Assembly: GCF_947494055.1 (NCBI RefSeq)
Contig: NZ_CANLTR010000007.1
Span: 62,001 to 126,000, forward strand
DNA from: an uncultured Jannaschia sp.
GTDB lineage: Bacteria > Pseudomonadota > Alphaproteobacteria > Rhodobacterales > Rhodobacteraceae
DNA length: 64,000 bases
Direction of reading: 5' to 3'
Made by a program: the position numbers and the translations under genes. The notes below the pieces were generated by a model. That model was given only the letters and a program-made list of their open reading frames with translations. It did not search any database and was not told the DNA's origin. Positions 1 to 8,942 of the stretch are shown piece by piece. Position 1 is the stretch's first letter. Each line of letters starts with the position of its first letter.

Positions 1-2
1 TC

Positions 3-662
3 TTCCCCCGGGAGGTGATCGAGGATGCGGGCTACGAGCTGCATGTCCATGGCCAGAAGGGCTTCAACGGCGTGGCCCTCCTGTCGAAGACGCCCGTCGA
101 GGACGTGACGCGCGGCCTGCCCGGAGACGAGACGGACGAGCAGGCGCGCTACATCGAGGGCACGGTGATCGGCGACGCGGGGGCGGTGCGCGTCTGCGGG
201 CTGTACCTGCCCAACGGCAATCCGGCGCCGGGCCCGAAATACGATTACAAGCTCGGCTGGATGGCGCGGCTCGAGGCGCGGGCGCGGGACCTGCTCGCCG
301 CCGAAATTCCGTTCCTGATGACCGGAGACTTCAACGTGATCCCTGACGCGCGGGATGCGAAGCGGCCGGAGGTCTGGGAGACCGACGCGCTCGGCCTGCC
401 CGCGACACGCGCGGCGTGGCGGCGGCTTTTGAACCTCGGCCTGACCGAGGCGTTCCGTGCCCGCACGCCCGCCCCCGGCCATTACAGTTTCTGGGACTAC
501 CAGGCCGGCGCCTGGGACCGCGGTGACGGCATCCGCATCGACCATTTCCTGCTTTCGCCCGCCATCGCGGACCGGATGCGGGATTGCACCATCCAGACCG
601 AGATGCGGGGGCGAGAGAAGCCGTCCGACCACGTTCCGGTCTGGCTCGACCTCGACCTCTAG
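3..662 (+). CDS. xthA: Exodeoxyribonuclease III, 5' end missing
   Basis: AP endonuclease / 3'-5' exonuclease of base excision repair (endonuclease/exonuclease/phosphatase fold). The frame is open to the left edge, so the N-terminal metal-binding part lies outside the window; about 219 codons remain. Visible family motifs are GFNGVALLSK near the start, TGDFNV in the middle, the segment GIRIDHFLLS, and the C-terminal SDHVPVW, which carries the catalytic Asp-His pair. The stop TAG shares bases with the AGGAG ribosome site of the next gene, so the two are probably co-transcribed. An internal GTG at 15 could be mistaken for the start, but homology continues upstream of it. Confidence 0.93.
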   Translation, partial: FPREVIEDAGYELHVHGQKGFNGVALLSKTPVEDVTRGLPGDETDEQARYIEGTVIGDAGAVRVCGLYLPNGNPAPGPKYDYKLGWMARLEARARDLLAAEIPFLMTGDFNVIPDARDAKRPEVWETDALGLPATRAAWRRLLNLGLTEAFRARTPAPGHYSFWDYQAGAWDRGDGIRIDHFLLSPAIADRMRDCTIQTEMRGREKPSDHVPVWLDLDL

Positions 663-670
663 GAGACTTC

Positions 671-1714
671 ATGCGCACCGTACCGCTCGGCCGACACGAC
701 ACCATTTCCGAGATCATGCTCGGCACCATGACCTGGGGCCGGCAAACCGGGGAGACGGACGCCCACCAACAGCTCGACATGGCGATCGAGGCCGGCGTGA
801 CATGGCTCGACACGGCGGAGATGTATCCGGTGAACCCCGTCCGCGCGGAGACGGTCGGGGACACCGAGACGATCGTCGGCAACTGGGTCGCGAAGGGGAA
901 CGCAGACCGAATCCGCATCGCCACGAAGCATGCGGGCGAAGGCGGGCTCGCGCATGACGGCGCGCCGATCACGTCGGCGAGTATCCCGCGCGTGATCGAG
1001 GCGTCGCTGAAGCGGCTCCGGGTCGAGATGATCGACCTCTACCAGTTCCACTGGCCAAACCGGGGCAGCTTCCAGTTCCGGAAGTACTGGAACTATCGCC
1101 CCGAGGGCCGACGGGACGCGATCCTGCAGGACATGGCCGATTGCGTGGGCGCGCTGGAGCGGGAGATCGCGCGCGGGACGATCCGCGCTTTCGGGACGTC
1201 GAATGAGTCGACCTGGGGCATGGACCAGTGGCTCCGCCTCGCCGCGCACGACGTCGCGGGCGACGGGCCCGCCCGCCCGGTCTCGATCCAGAACGAGTAC
1301 TCGCTGCTGTTCCGTCTTGCCGATACCGATCTCACCGAGATGATGGTCTACGAGGACGTCACGATGCTCGCCTTCTCGCCGCTCGCGGCCGGAATCGCGA
1401 CGGGAAAGTACCAGAACGGCGTGCTGCCCGAGGGGTCGCGCCGGTCGATCAACGAGGGGATGGGCGGGCGGTGGTCCGAACGGGTCGAGCCCATCACCGG
1501 CATCTACCTGGAACTCGCGCGGGCGCACGGGATCGACCCGGTCCACATGGCGCTGGCCTGGCTCCAGACCCGGCCTTTTGCCTGTTCGGCCATTCTCGGG
1601 GCAACGAACGCCGAGCAACTCGCCCACGGGCTGAAGGCGCAGGACATGGTCCTCTCCGAAGAGCTCGTCTCCGCCATCGACGCGATCAACCGGAGCAATC
1701 CCCTGCCCTACTAG
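671..1714 (+). CDS. Aldo/keto reductase, Tas-like
   Basis: NADPH-dependent aldo/keto reductase of 347 residues, the length of E. coli Tas. Tas-like features are the segment LDTAEMYPVNP, which carries the Asp and Tyr of the catalytic tetrad, followed by VGNWVAKG, then DLYQFHWPNR, SNESTWG and the C-terminal SAILGATN that contacts the cofactor. ATG at 671 is preceded by AGGAG at 661-665. A longer in-frame ORF from 584 overlaps xthA and is not needed. Substrate cannot be inferred; the Tas subfamily is only loosely characterised. Confidence 0.9.
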   Translation: MRTVPLGRHDTISEIMLGTMTWGRQTGETDAHQQLDMAIEAGVTWLDTAEMYPVNPVRAETVGDTETIVGNWVAKGNADRIRIATKHAGEGGLAHDGAPITSASIPRVIEASLKRLRVEMIDLYQFHWPNRGSFQFRKYWNYRPEGRRDAILQDMADCVGALEREIARGTIRAFGTSNESTWGMDQWLRLAAHDVAGDGPARPVSIQNEYSLLFRLADTDLTEMMVYEDVTMLAFSPLAAGIATGKYQNGVLPEGSRRSINEGMGGRWSERVEPITGIYLELARAHGIDPVHMALAWLQTRPFACSAILGATNAEQLAHGLKAQDMVLSEELVSAIDAINRSNPLPY

Positions 1715-1910
1715 GGCGAGTGCCGGGGGATTGCAGGCCAACTGACTGGAAGTCGACGACGCCGCGCTGCCGATTCCCGGTCGCACGCTGCTGCATGGTC
1801 AGCGATCGGGCCGGACGAAACGGTCATGGGTTCCACGCAGTCCCCGGGGCCCCCTTGCCGGTGCGCGGGACCTCTGTTCTATCATGCCCGAAAGGAGAGG
1901 CGCGGGGTTC

Positions 1911-2393
1911 ATGGCCGATACATCCGACACGATCGACTACGGCACGATGATGCACGACGCCATGCGCGGCCTGATCGCGCGGGTCTTGCGACGCGTCGCG
2001 GAAGACGGACTGCCCGGGGAGCATCACTTCTTCATCTCCTTCGACACGAACCATCCGGGTGTCGAGATCGCGGACTGGCTGCGCGAACGCTATCCCGACG
2101 ACATGACCATCGTGCTCCAGCACTGGTTCGATGCGCTCGACGTGCGCGAGGACGGCTTTTCGGTGGTCCTGAACTTCGGCGACAATCCGGAGCCGATCAC
2201 CGTGCCCTGGGGCGCGATGAAGACCTTCGTGGATCCGTCGGTCGAGTTCGGGTTCCGATTCGAGCATCGCAGCGCCGATCCGGACGACGACCCGGACGGG
2301 ACCGCGGAGGAAGCCCCCTTCGAAGAAATCGAGGAGAGCGACGAGCCGCATCAGGACGCGGAGATCGTGCGCCTCGACCGGTTCCGAAAATGA
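1911..2393 (+). CDS. sspB: ClpXP adaptor SspB, alphaproteobacterial type
   Basis: Adaptor that tethers ssrA-tagged proteins to the ClpXP protease in the cytoplasm. 160 residues: a folded N-terminal domain to about residue 115 (HHFFISFDTNHPGV, VLQHWFDALDV, FGDNPEPITVPWGAM are SspB-fold segments), then an acidic flexible tail rich in Asp and Glu, and a short conserved end (AEIVRLDRFRK) resembling the ClpX-docking tail. ATG at 1911 follows a GGAGAGG ribosome site; a start at 1884 would add nine unconserved residues. The order sspB-fumC-DUF4169-RHH is familiar from Rhodobacterales. Confidence 0.9.
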   Translation: MADTSDTIDYGTMMHDAMRGLIARVLRRVAEDGLPGEHHFFISFDTNHPGVEIADWLRERYPDDMTIVLQHWFDALDVREDGFSVVLNFGDNPEPITVPWGAMKTFVDPSVEFGFRFEHRSADPDDDPDGTAEEAPFEEIEESDEPHQDAEIVRLDRFRK

Positions 2394-2467
2394 AGTGGGT
2401 TGCCTGACGCGCCCCTGCCACCCAAGCGGCACGTGACCGGCGCGCCGCAGATTCGACGGAGCCGACG

Positions 2468-3862
2468 ATGACCGAAGCCCGCACCGAGACCGACAGCTTC
2501 GGCCCCCTCGACGTGCCCGCCGACAAGTACTGGGGCGCGCAGACCCAGCGGTCGATCCGGAACTTCCCGATCGGCTGGGAGAAGCAGCCCGTGGCCATCG
2601 TTCGTGCCCTCGGCGTCATCAAGCTGGCGGCGGCGCGGGTGAACCTCGATTTCGGCGACCTCGACGCGGATCTGGCGCAGGCCATCGAGCAGGCGGCGCA
2701 GGAGGTCGTGAACGGCCGGTTCGACGACAACTTCCCCCTCGTCGTCTGGCAGACGGGCTCGGGAACCCAGTCGAACATGAACGCCAACGAGGTCATCGCG
2801 AACCGGGCCATCGAGATTCTGAACGGCCAGATCGGGTCGAAGTCTCCCGTTCATCCGAACGACCATTGCAACATGGGCCAGTCGTCGAACGACACGTTTC
2901 CGACGGCGATGCACGTCGCGATCGGGATGACCGCTCGCGACGTGCTCCTGCCCGGATTGCGCAAGCTGCACGCCGCGCTGCGGGCGAAATCCGACGAGTT
3001 CGCCGACATCATCAAGATCGGCCGCACGCATACGCAGGACGCGACCCCGCTGACGCTCGGTCAGGAGTTCGGCGGCTACGCGCACCAGGTCGCGAAGGGG
3101 ATCGAGCGGGTGGAGGCCTGCCTGCCCGACATCTACGAGCTGGCGCAGGGCGGCACGGCGGTCGGCACCGGGCTCAACACGCGCAAGGGCTTCGCCGAGA
3201 AGGTCGCGGCCGAGATCGCGGAGATCACCGGCCTGCCCTTCGTCACCGCGCCCAACAAGTTCGAGGCGCTGGCCGCGCATGACGCGATGGTCATGTTCTC
3301 CGGCGCGCTGAAGACGGTCGCGGCGAGTCTCTTCAAGATCGCCAACGACATGCGGCTGCTGGGCTCGGGGCCGCGTTCCGGTCTCGGCGAGCTGATCCTG
3401 CCGGAGAACGAGCCCGGCTCCTCGATCATGCCGGGCAAGGTGAACCCGACGCAGGCGGAGGCGCTGACCATGGTCTGCGCGCAGGTGATGGGCAACGACG
3501 CCGCCGTGGGTTTCGCCGGCAGCCAAGGACATTTCGAGCTCAATGTCTACAACCCCATGATGAGCTACAACGTCCTGCAATCCATGCAGCTTCTGGGTGA
3601 TGCGGCCTCGAGCTTCACCGACAACATGGTGGCCGGCACGCAGGCCAACGTTGAGCGGATCGACAAGCTGATGAAGGAGAGCCTGATGCTCGTCACCGCG
3701 CTCGCTCCGACGATCGGCTACGATAACGCGACGAAGGTAGCCAAGACCGCGCACCGCAACGGCACGACGCTGCGCGAGGAGGCGATCGGCCTCGGCCTCG
3801 TCGATGCGGAAACCTTCGACCGGGTCGTCCGGCCGGAGGACATGATCGGCCCGAGGGACTGA
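2468..3862 (+). CDS. fumC: Fumarate hydratase class II
   Basis: Oxygen-stable, iron-free fumarase of the TCA cycle (fumarate + water to malate), a cytosolic homotetramer. 464 residues, the normal family length. The superfamily signature [12 protein letters not shown], with the catalytic serine loop, is intact around residue 318. The [11 protein letters not shown] segment and [14 protein letters not shown] substrate-binding segment are also present. It is followed after 4 nt by the DUF4169 gene, so these are likely co-transcribed. Confidence 0.97.
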   Translation: MTEARTETDSFGPLDVPADKYWGAQTQRSIRNFPIGWEKQPVAIVRALGVIKLAAARVNLDFGDLDADLAQAIEQAAQEVVNGRFDDNFPLVVWQTGSGTQSNMNANEVIANRAIEILNGQIGSKSPVHPNDHCNMGQSSNDTFPTAMHVAIGMTARDVLLPGLRKLHAALRAKSDEFADIIKIGRTHTQDATPLTLGQEFGGYAHQVAKGIERVEACLPDIYELAQGGTAVGTGLNTRKGFAEKVAAEIAEITGLPFVTAPNKFEALAAHDAMVMFSGALKTVAASLFKIANDMRLLGSGPRSGLGELILPENEPGSSIMPGKVNPTQAEALTMVCAQVMGNDAAVGFAGSQGHFELNVYNPMMSYNVLQSMQLLGDAASSFTDNMVAGTQANVERIDKLMKESLMLVTALAPTIGYDNATKVAKTAHRNGTTLREEAIGLGLVDAETFDRVVRPEDMIGPRD

Positions 3863-3866
3863 GACT

Positions 3867-4103
3867 GTGACATCGGACGCGCGCGGGAACGGAACGGGCG
3901 GCAAGGTCGTCAACCTCGCCCGCGTCCGCAAGTCGCGCGCCCGCGATGCGAAGCGGGCCGAGGCGGACGCCAATTCGGCGAAGCACGGGCGGACCAAGGA
4001 GGAGCGCGTCCGGACCGAAGCGGAGAACGACAAGGTCCGTCGCGATCTAGACGCCCATCGCCGCGACGCGCCGCCGGAGGATGACGGGCCCGACATCGCA
4101 TGA
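3867..4103 (+). CDS. DUF4169 family protein
   Basis: Small, highly charged protein of 78 residues starting at GTG 3867, only 4 nt after fumC. The pattern VVNLARVRKSRARDAKRAEADANSAK and GRTKEER is typical of DUF4169, found in alphaproteobacteria beside fumC and a ribbon-helix-helix gene. It is almost all helix-forming Lys/Arg/Glu/Ala with no membrane segment. Function unknown; the context suggests partnership with the overlapping RHH gene. Confidence 0.8.
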   Translation: MTSDARGNGTGGKVVNLARVRKSRARDAKRAEADANSAKHGRTKEERVRTEAENDKVRRDLDAHRRDAPPEDDGPDIA

Positions 4104-4351
4104 CCGACCTGCGGCCCCGCAAGCGGTCCTTGACCTTGCACGGCCACCGGACCTCGGTCTCGCTGGAGGACGCCTTCTGGTGCGAGTTCCAGAGCATGGC
4201 AAAGTCTCAGGGCCTGTCGGTCAACGCTCTGGCAGCGCGGATCGACCGGGACCGGGGCGTCAGCGCCGGCCTCGCCTCGGCCATCCGCGTCGCCGTGTTG
4301 CGGGATCTCCGGTCCCAGGTCGATCGCGTGAGCTTCTCGCAATACCGCTGA
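4100..4351 (+). CDS. Ribbon-helix-helix domain protein
   Basis: 83-residue protein with a single RHH domain (RHH_4 type, as in the alphaproteobacterial small RHH proteins). The strand RTSVSLEDAFWCEFQSMAKSQ and following helices LSVNALAARID...LASAIRVAVLRDL fit the fold. ATG at 4100 overlaps the stop of the DUF4169 gene by 4 nt (ATGA), so translation is coupled. Probably binds DNA as a dimer; the target is not known. Confidence 0.82.
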   Translation: MTDLRPRKRSLTLHGHRTSVSLEDAFWCEFQSMAKSQGLSVNALAARIDRDRGVSAGLASAIRVAVLRDLRSQVDRVSFSQYR

Positions 4352-4391
4352 TCGGCAGCGTCGGGCCCGAACGTCTTAAATCACGACGGTG

Positions 4392-5522
4392 TCAAGCCGA
4401 CCCGACCGGTCGCGGCGCGGCCTCCGACGGGTGCCCCGACAGGGACGCGCCGTCTCCTGCCACCATCTCGGCCCGCAGACGCGGCAGCGACGCCGGATGC
4501 GTCGATTGAATCCAGCCGATGATCTTCTCGCGCACCTCGCAGCGCAGGTCCCAGTTCGTCGGCGAATCGTGCGACGACATCAGCGCGCGCAACTGCATGA
4601 CCTCCTTGTCCGTCTCGACCACCTGCAGGTTCGCCACCTTGCCGTCCCAGCGAGGACTCGCCCGGATGATGCGCTCGACTTCGGCGCGCATTTCCTCGAC
4701 CGGCATCGTGTAGTCGACATACCAGAACACCGACCCCATGATCGTCGCGTTCTGACGGGTCCAGTTCTGGAACGGCTGCTCGATGAAGTAGGACAGCGGC
4801 ACCACGAGCCGACGCCAATCCCAGATGCGGACCACGACGAAGGTCGCGAAGATCTCTTCGATCCAGCCCCATTCGCCTTCGACCACAACCACATCGTCGA
4901 TCCGGATCGGCTGCGTCAGCGCGATCTGGATGCCGGCGATCAGGTTGGAGAGGACGGGGCGTGCCGCCAGACCAACCACCAATCCCGCGGCACCGGCCGA
5001 GGCGAAGAGGGACACGCCGTAGCGGCGCACGCCCTCGAAGGTCATCAACACCGCCGCGACGGTCAGCAACACCGTCACGATCGTCACCGCCTGCCGCAGA
5101 ATGCGCACCTGCGTCAGAAACTTCCGCGCCATCAGGTTGTCGGCCGTGTCGAGCCGGTGATGCCTGAGCGAGCGTTCGGTCAGCAGGTCCATGACCACCA
5201 TCACGCTCCAGCCGATGAGGACGATGATCGCGATCAGCACGCCGTGCCCGAGGATCGCGGCCAGCCGGTCGGGGAAGGTCAGGCTCCGCGTGACGAGCGC
5301 GATCGCCAGAAGCGCGAGGGCCAGTCGCAAGGGTCGTCGCGCGCGGTGCAGGAAGCGGGTCAGGAACGTGTCTTCCTGCAACATACCACGTTGGAGGAAT
5401 GCGAAGATCGCCGCATGGATCATCACCGCCACGGCGATCGCGCCGAGCAGTTTCGCCAACGGCTCGAGGAGGGGGGAAAACTCGGCCCGGAAGGCCGTAA
5501 GTTGCGCCAGGAGATCGTTCAT
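4392..5522 (-). CDS. MscS-family mechanosensitive channel
   Basis: Small-conductance mechanosensitive ion channel in the inner membrane; opens under hypo-osmotic tension. 376 residues: about four hydrophobic segments, then the MscS pore helix around residues 180-215 (SLFASAGAAGLVVGLAARPVLSNLIAGIQIALTQPIRIDD) with its Gly/Ala-packed line. The cytoplasmic beta domain follows (VVVEGEWGWIEEIFATFVVVRIWDWRRLVVPLSYF), then an alpha/beta cage. It is divergent from the RHH gene's strand and 40 nt downstream of aroB, so it may be read from the aroKB transcript. Confidence 0.9.
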   Translation of the reverse strand: MNDLLAQLTAFRAEFSPLLEPLAKLLGAIAVAVMIHAAIFAFLQRGMLQEDTFLTRFLHRARRPLRLALALLAIALVTRSLTFPDRLAAILGHGVLIAIIVLIGWSVMVVMDLLTERSLRHHRLDTADNLMARKFLTQVRILRQAVTIVTVLLTVAAVLMTFEGVRRYGVSLFASAGAAGLVVGLAARPVLSNLIAGIQIALTQPIRIDDVVVVEGEWGWIEEIFATFVVVRIWDWRRLVVPLSYFIEQPFQNWTRQNATIMGSVFWYVDYTMPVEEMRAEVERIIRASPRWDGKVANLQVVETDKEVMQLRALMSSHDSPTNWDLRCEVREKIIGWIQSTHPASLPRLRAEMVAGDGASLSGHPSEAAPRPVGSA

Positions 5523-5562
5523 GCGCCATCATTGCCGCAGCGCGGCGCGACGATGCAACCGC

Positions 5563-6657
5563 TCAGGCGGAGGCTTCGAGCACGGCGCGCACGTCGGCGG
5601 CTGGAACGGCGTCGGTCACGAAGGCATCGCCGATTTCGCGCGCAAGGATGAAACGCAGCCGCCCATCGACGACCTTCTTGTCCTGTCCCATCAGATCGAG
5701 CAGCGCCGCCGCGTCGGGCAGGTCGCCGGAAATGTCGCGCAGGTCGCGCGGCAGACCCATCGCCTGCAGATGCCCGCGCACCCGGCTCGGCACTTCCTGC
5801 GCGCAGAGGCCGAGCCGCGCCGAGAGGTCGAAGGCCAGCGCGCAGCCGATGGCGACGCCCTCGCCGTGGAGCAGCCGGTCGGAATAGCCCGTCGCGGCCT
5901 CGAGCGCGTGTCCAAACGTGTGGCCGAGGTTGAGAAGCGCGCGATCCCCCTGTTCGGTCTCGTCTCGGCGCACGATATCGGCCTTCATCGCGACCGAGCG
6001 GCGCACGGCCTCGACCCGCAGCTCCGCGTCCGTCTCCAGGTCAGCGGCATTCTTCTCGAGCCAGCCGAAGAACGCGGCGTCCCCCAGCAGTCCGTACTTC
6101 ATCACCTCGCCATAGCCTGCCCGAAAATCGCGCGCGGGCAGCGTCGTCAGCAGGTCCACGTCGGCCAGCACGAGGCTCGGCTGGTGGAACGCGCCGACGA
6201 GGTTCTTGCCGTGCCGCGTGTTGATCCCGGTCTTGCCGCCGACCGAGCTGTCGACCTGTGCCAGAAGCGACGTCGGTACCTGCACGAAACGCACGCCTCG
6301 GCGCAGGATCGCGGCCGCGAAGCCCGCCAGATCGCCGATCACGCCCCCGCCGAGCGCCACCACGACGTCGCCACGCTCGCAACGTTGATCGAGCAGCCAT
6401 TCGACCGCCTGCGTGAGCCCGGCCCAGCCTTTCGTCCCCTCCCCCGGCGGGAGCGCGAGGGCCGACGCCTCGATCGCGCCCAGACCGGCCCGCAGGGCGA
6501 CGAGATGATGCGCCGCGACCCGCTTTTCCGTCAGGACGAAAACGCGCGAGCGCCGCAGATGCGGTCCGATCAGATCGCCCGCTCGCGCCATCAGGCCCTG
6601 GCCGACATGCACGTCGTAGGCCCGAGTGCCCAGATCGACATGCACCACGTCGCTCAT
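5563..6657 (-). CDS. aroB: 3-dehydroquinate synthase
   Basis: Second step of the shikimate pathway: DAHP to 3-dehydroquinate, NAD+ and metal dependent. 364 residues. The NAD-binding GGGVIGDLAGFAA, QVPTSLLAQVDSSVGGKTGIN, KNLVGAFHQP and the metal-ligand region LLNLGHTFGHALE and LLHGEGVAIG are intact. ATG at 6657 overlaps the aroK stop by 4 nt, which sets the start; the open frame extending to 6855 is only aroK sequence in another frame. Confidence 0.97.
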   Translation of the reverse strand: MSDVVHVDLGTRAYDVHVGQGLMARAGDLIGPHLRRSRVFVLTEKRVAAHHLVALRAGLGAIEASALALPPGEGTKGWAGLTQAVEWLLDQRCERGDVVVALGGGVIGDLAGFAAAILRRGVRFVQVPTSLLAQVDSSVGGKTGINTRHGKNLVGAFHQPSLVLADVDLLTTLPARDFRAGYGEVMKYGLLGDAAFFGWLEKNAADLETDAELRVEAVRRSVAMKADIVRRDETEQGDRALLNLGHTFGHALEAATGYSDRLLHGEGVAIGCALAFDLSARLGLCAQEVPSRVRGHLQAMGLPRDLRDISGDLPDAAALLDLMGQDKKVVDGRLRFILAREIGDAFVTDAVPAADVRAVLEASA

Positions 6658-7226
6658 GCCAGCACCCCCGCCCGCTCGAGCGTGACGATTACCCGGTCGG
6701 TCATTCCCGCGATCGAGACATGCGGATCGGTCTCGACGTTCAGATCGGCTTCGGCATAAGCCGGCGTTCGGTCTTCGAGAAGCGCGAACAACGTCGCCTT
6801 CGGATCGCCGGTCATCAGAAGCGGACGTGTCGTCTTGTGGCGCACGCGGTTCCACAGCAACTCGCCATCCGCACGAAGCCAGACCGACACGCCCAGACGG
6901 CTGATGGCCTCGCGGTTCTCGGCCCGCAGGAACGCGCCGCCTCCGGTCGAGAGGATGCCGGGCCCCGCGGCCAGCAATCGCTGCAGCACCTCCGTCTCCC
7001 GCCGCCGGAAGAACGCCTCACCATCGCGCTCGAAGATCTCGGGGATGGTCATGCGCGCCGCTGTGACCATCTCCTCGTCGGTGTCGCGGAACGGCACGCG
7101 AAGGCGCACGGCCAGGGCAGTGCCGACGGCGGTCTTGCCCGAGCCCATCATGCCCACGAGCGCGACCGGACGGGTCAGCCGGAGCCCCCGCTCGGCCGTC
7201 ACGATCCCCGGCACCTTGTTGCCCAT
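6654..7226 (-). CDS. aroK: Shikimate kinase
   Basis: Phosphorylates shikimate at O3 with ATP, feeding aromatic amino acid synthesis together with the overlapping aroB. 190 residues from ATG 7226. The Walker A GMMGSGKTAVG lies near residue 25. Also visible are RDTDEEM (shikimate and magnesium binding), STGGGAFL, and the lid segment KTTRPLL. A start at 7271 would add 15 residues without a ribosome site, so 7226 is preferred; the choice is not certain. Confidence 0.94.
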   Translation of the reverse strand: MGNKVPGIVTAERGLRLTRPVALVGMMGSGKTAVGTALAVRLRVPFRDTDEEMVTAARMTIPEIFERDGEAFFRRRETEVLQRLLAAGPGILSTGGGAFLRAENREAISRLGVSVWLRADGELLWNRVRHKTTRPLLMTGDPKATLFALLEDRTPAYAEADLNVETDPHVSIAGMTDRVIVTLERAGVLA

Positions 7227-7321
7227 CTGCTGCACCGCCCCTCCCTGCCCTGACGCCGCCACGATTGCCATCTATATCTCGGGCCGCCACAATGGATGCA
7301 ACGATAACGCTGAAGGCGAGC

Positions 7322-7450
7322 ATGCTCCGGTTCCTCAAGTATCTCCTTATCCTCCTGATCCTCGGAACGCTCGGACTTTGGGGATACTCGTACCTCCTCG
7401 AGCCGGAGACGGCGCCGATCAACGAGACGATCCAGATCGATGCGGGCTGA
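7322..7450 (+). CDS. Small single-pass membrane protein
   Basis: 42-residue protein: a charged MLRFLK start, one membrane helix (YLLILLILGTLGLWGYSYLL) and a short acidic tail ending IDAG. It lies just upstream of, and overlaps by 11 nt, the gene for the secreted protein that follows, in the divergent gap opposite aroK. Small membrane ORFs occupy this place in related genomes. An alternative ATG at 7292 would add 10 residues. Function unknown. Confidence 0.55.
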   Translation: MLRFLKYLLILLILGTLGLWGYSYLLEPETAPINETIQIDAG

Positions 7451-8942
7451 GATGCTTCTCGCGGTCCTGCTCGGGCTGACGGGACCGGCTGCCGCGCAGA
7501 CGGACGCACCGGCCTCGGCGATCCCGTGGCTCTCCGACAGCCTTCGCGCGCCGCAGGCCGGGCCGCCGGAGCCGGAGGCGACCCCGCTGGCCGGCACGCC
7601 GATCAGCACGACGCCGCTCGGCGGCACCCGCCGCGACGCGGTCGGCCTCCTGCCCGCCAGCGTGACCGGCCTGCCGCGGGATGCCTTCGCGGGATCCGAC
7701 CCGGAGCGCGTAGCGAAACGGATCGCCGATCTGCCGACGGACGCGCTCCCGGCGGTGCAGGATCTGGTGCTGATGCTGCTTCTTGCCGAGCTCGACCCGC
7801 CCGCCGCCGCGACCGACGGGGATGCGCTGTTCTTCGCCCGCGTCGACGCGCTCCTGCGCTTCGGCGCGCTGGAACAGGCGCAGGCGCTTCTGGAACGGGC
7901 GGGCGCGACGGATGCGGAGGCATTCCGCCGCTGGTTCGACGTCTCGCTGCTGACGGGCTACGACGCACGGGCCTGCGACGCGATGAATGCCAATCCGGGT
8001 GTCGCGCCGACCCTGCCCGCGCGCATCTTCTGTCTGTCGCGCACCGGCGACTGGGCGGCGGCGTGGCTTTCGCTCGATACCGGTCGGGCGCTGGGCGCGG
8101 TGTCGGAGCCGGATTACGCGCTGCTCGCGCATTTCCTCGACCCCGAGAGTTCCGAGCTCCTGCCGCCTCCCCCTCCCCCCGATCCGATGACGCCCCTGGG
8201 CTTCCGCCTGCTCGACGGGATCGGCGAGGCGCCCCCCACGCAGCCGCTGCCCCTCGCCTTTGCAGCCGCCGATCTGCGCACGACGACCGGGTGGAAGGCG
8301 CAGATCGAGGCGGCGGAGCGGCTGACCCGGGCACAGGCGTTGGACCCGAACCGACTGCTCGCGCTCTATACGGAGCGCCGGCCGGCCGCATCGGGCGGGG
8401 TCTGGGACCGCGCGGCGGCGGTGCAGGCGCTCGACCAGGCGCTGCTCGCCGGCGACATGGAGGCGGTCGCGGACGCGTTGCCCGACGCGGTCGAACGGAT
8501 GGAGGCCGCCCGGCTTCTGGTGCCCTTCGCGGCGCTCTTCGGGGAGCGTCTGGCCACGCTCCCGCTCGAGGGCGAGACGGCCGATCTCGCGGTTCGGGTC
8601 GGACTCCTGTCGCCCGCCTACGGAGCGGTCGCGGTCCCCGCCGCGTCCGACGAGCGTAGCCGCCTCGCCGTCGCCGTCGCGCGGGGCGAGGTTCCGGACG
8701 ACCCGCCGGCGGACGCGCTCGCACGCGCCGTGGCCGACGGGTTCGCCGACGCCGCGCCCGAGGAGCTCGTGCAACTCGCATCGGACGGACGGCTGGGCGA
8801 GGCGCTGCTGCAGGTGGCGCGTTCGCTGGCCGCGGGGTCGGAGAGCGATCCCCGGGAGGTTGCGCGCGGTCTGGCCTTCCTGCGGTCCGTCGGCCACGAG
8901 GACATGGCGCGGCGGATCGCGCTGCAGATGCTGCTGTTGTGA
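7440..8942 (+). CDS. Exported alanine/leucine-rich protein of unknown function
   Basis: 500 residues with a cleavable signal peptide (MRAEMLLAVLLGLTGPAAAQ). A Pro/Thr-rich linker follows, then a long helical, Ala- and Leu-rich body resembling tetratricopeptide-like solenoids without a clear repeat. Two cysteine pairs lie in the CDAMNANPG...FCLSRTGDW region, and there is a run of eight prolines/aspartates at about 240 (LPPPPPPDP). The gene sits between aroK and xerD and its stop overlaps the xerD GTG start (GTGA). I recognise it as a conserved hypothetical of this neighbourhood, not a named family. Periplasmic location is inferred from the signal peptide. Confidence 0.75.
   Translation: MRAEMLLAVLLGLTGPAAAQTDAPASAIPWLSDSLRAPQAGPPEPEATPLAGTPISTTPLGGTRRDAVGLLPASVTGLPRDAFAGSDPERVAKRIADLPTDALPAVQDLVLMLLLAELDPPAAATDGDALFFARVDALLRFGALEQAQALLERAGATDAEAFRRWFDVSLLTGYDARACDAMNANPGVAPTLPARIFCLSRTGDWAAAWLSLDTGRALGAVSEPDYALLAHFLDPESSELLPPPPPPDPMTPLGFRLLDGIGEAPPTQPLPLAFAAADLRTTTGWKAQIEAAERLTRAQALDPNRLLALYTERRPAASGGVWDRAAAVQALDQALLAGDMEAVADALPDAVERMEAARLLVPFAALFGERLATLPLEGETADLAVRVGLLSPAYGAVAVPAASDERSRLAVAVARGEVPDDPPADALARAVADGFADAAPEELVQLASDGRLGEALLQVARSLAAGSESDPREVARGLAFLRSVGHEDMARRIALQMLLL

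Noticed and set aside
584-670. Upstream extension of the aldo/keto reductase frame to 584
   Set aside because: It overlaps xthA coding sequence; the ATG at 671 has an AGGAG site and matches the family start.
8161-8190. C-rich run encoding consecutive prolines as a tandem repeat
   Set aside because: It is a proline linker inside the coding frame, not a repeat array.
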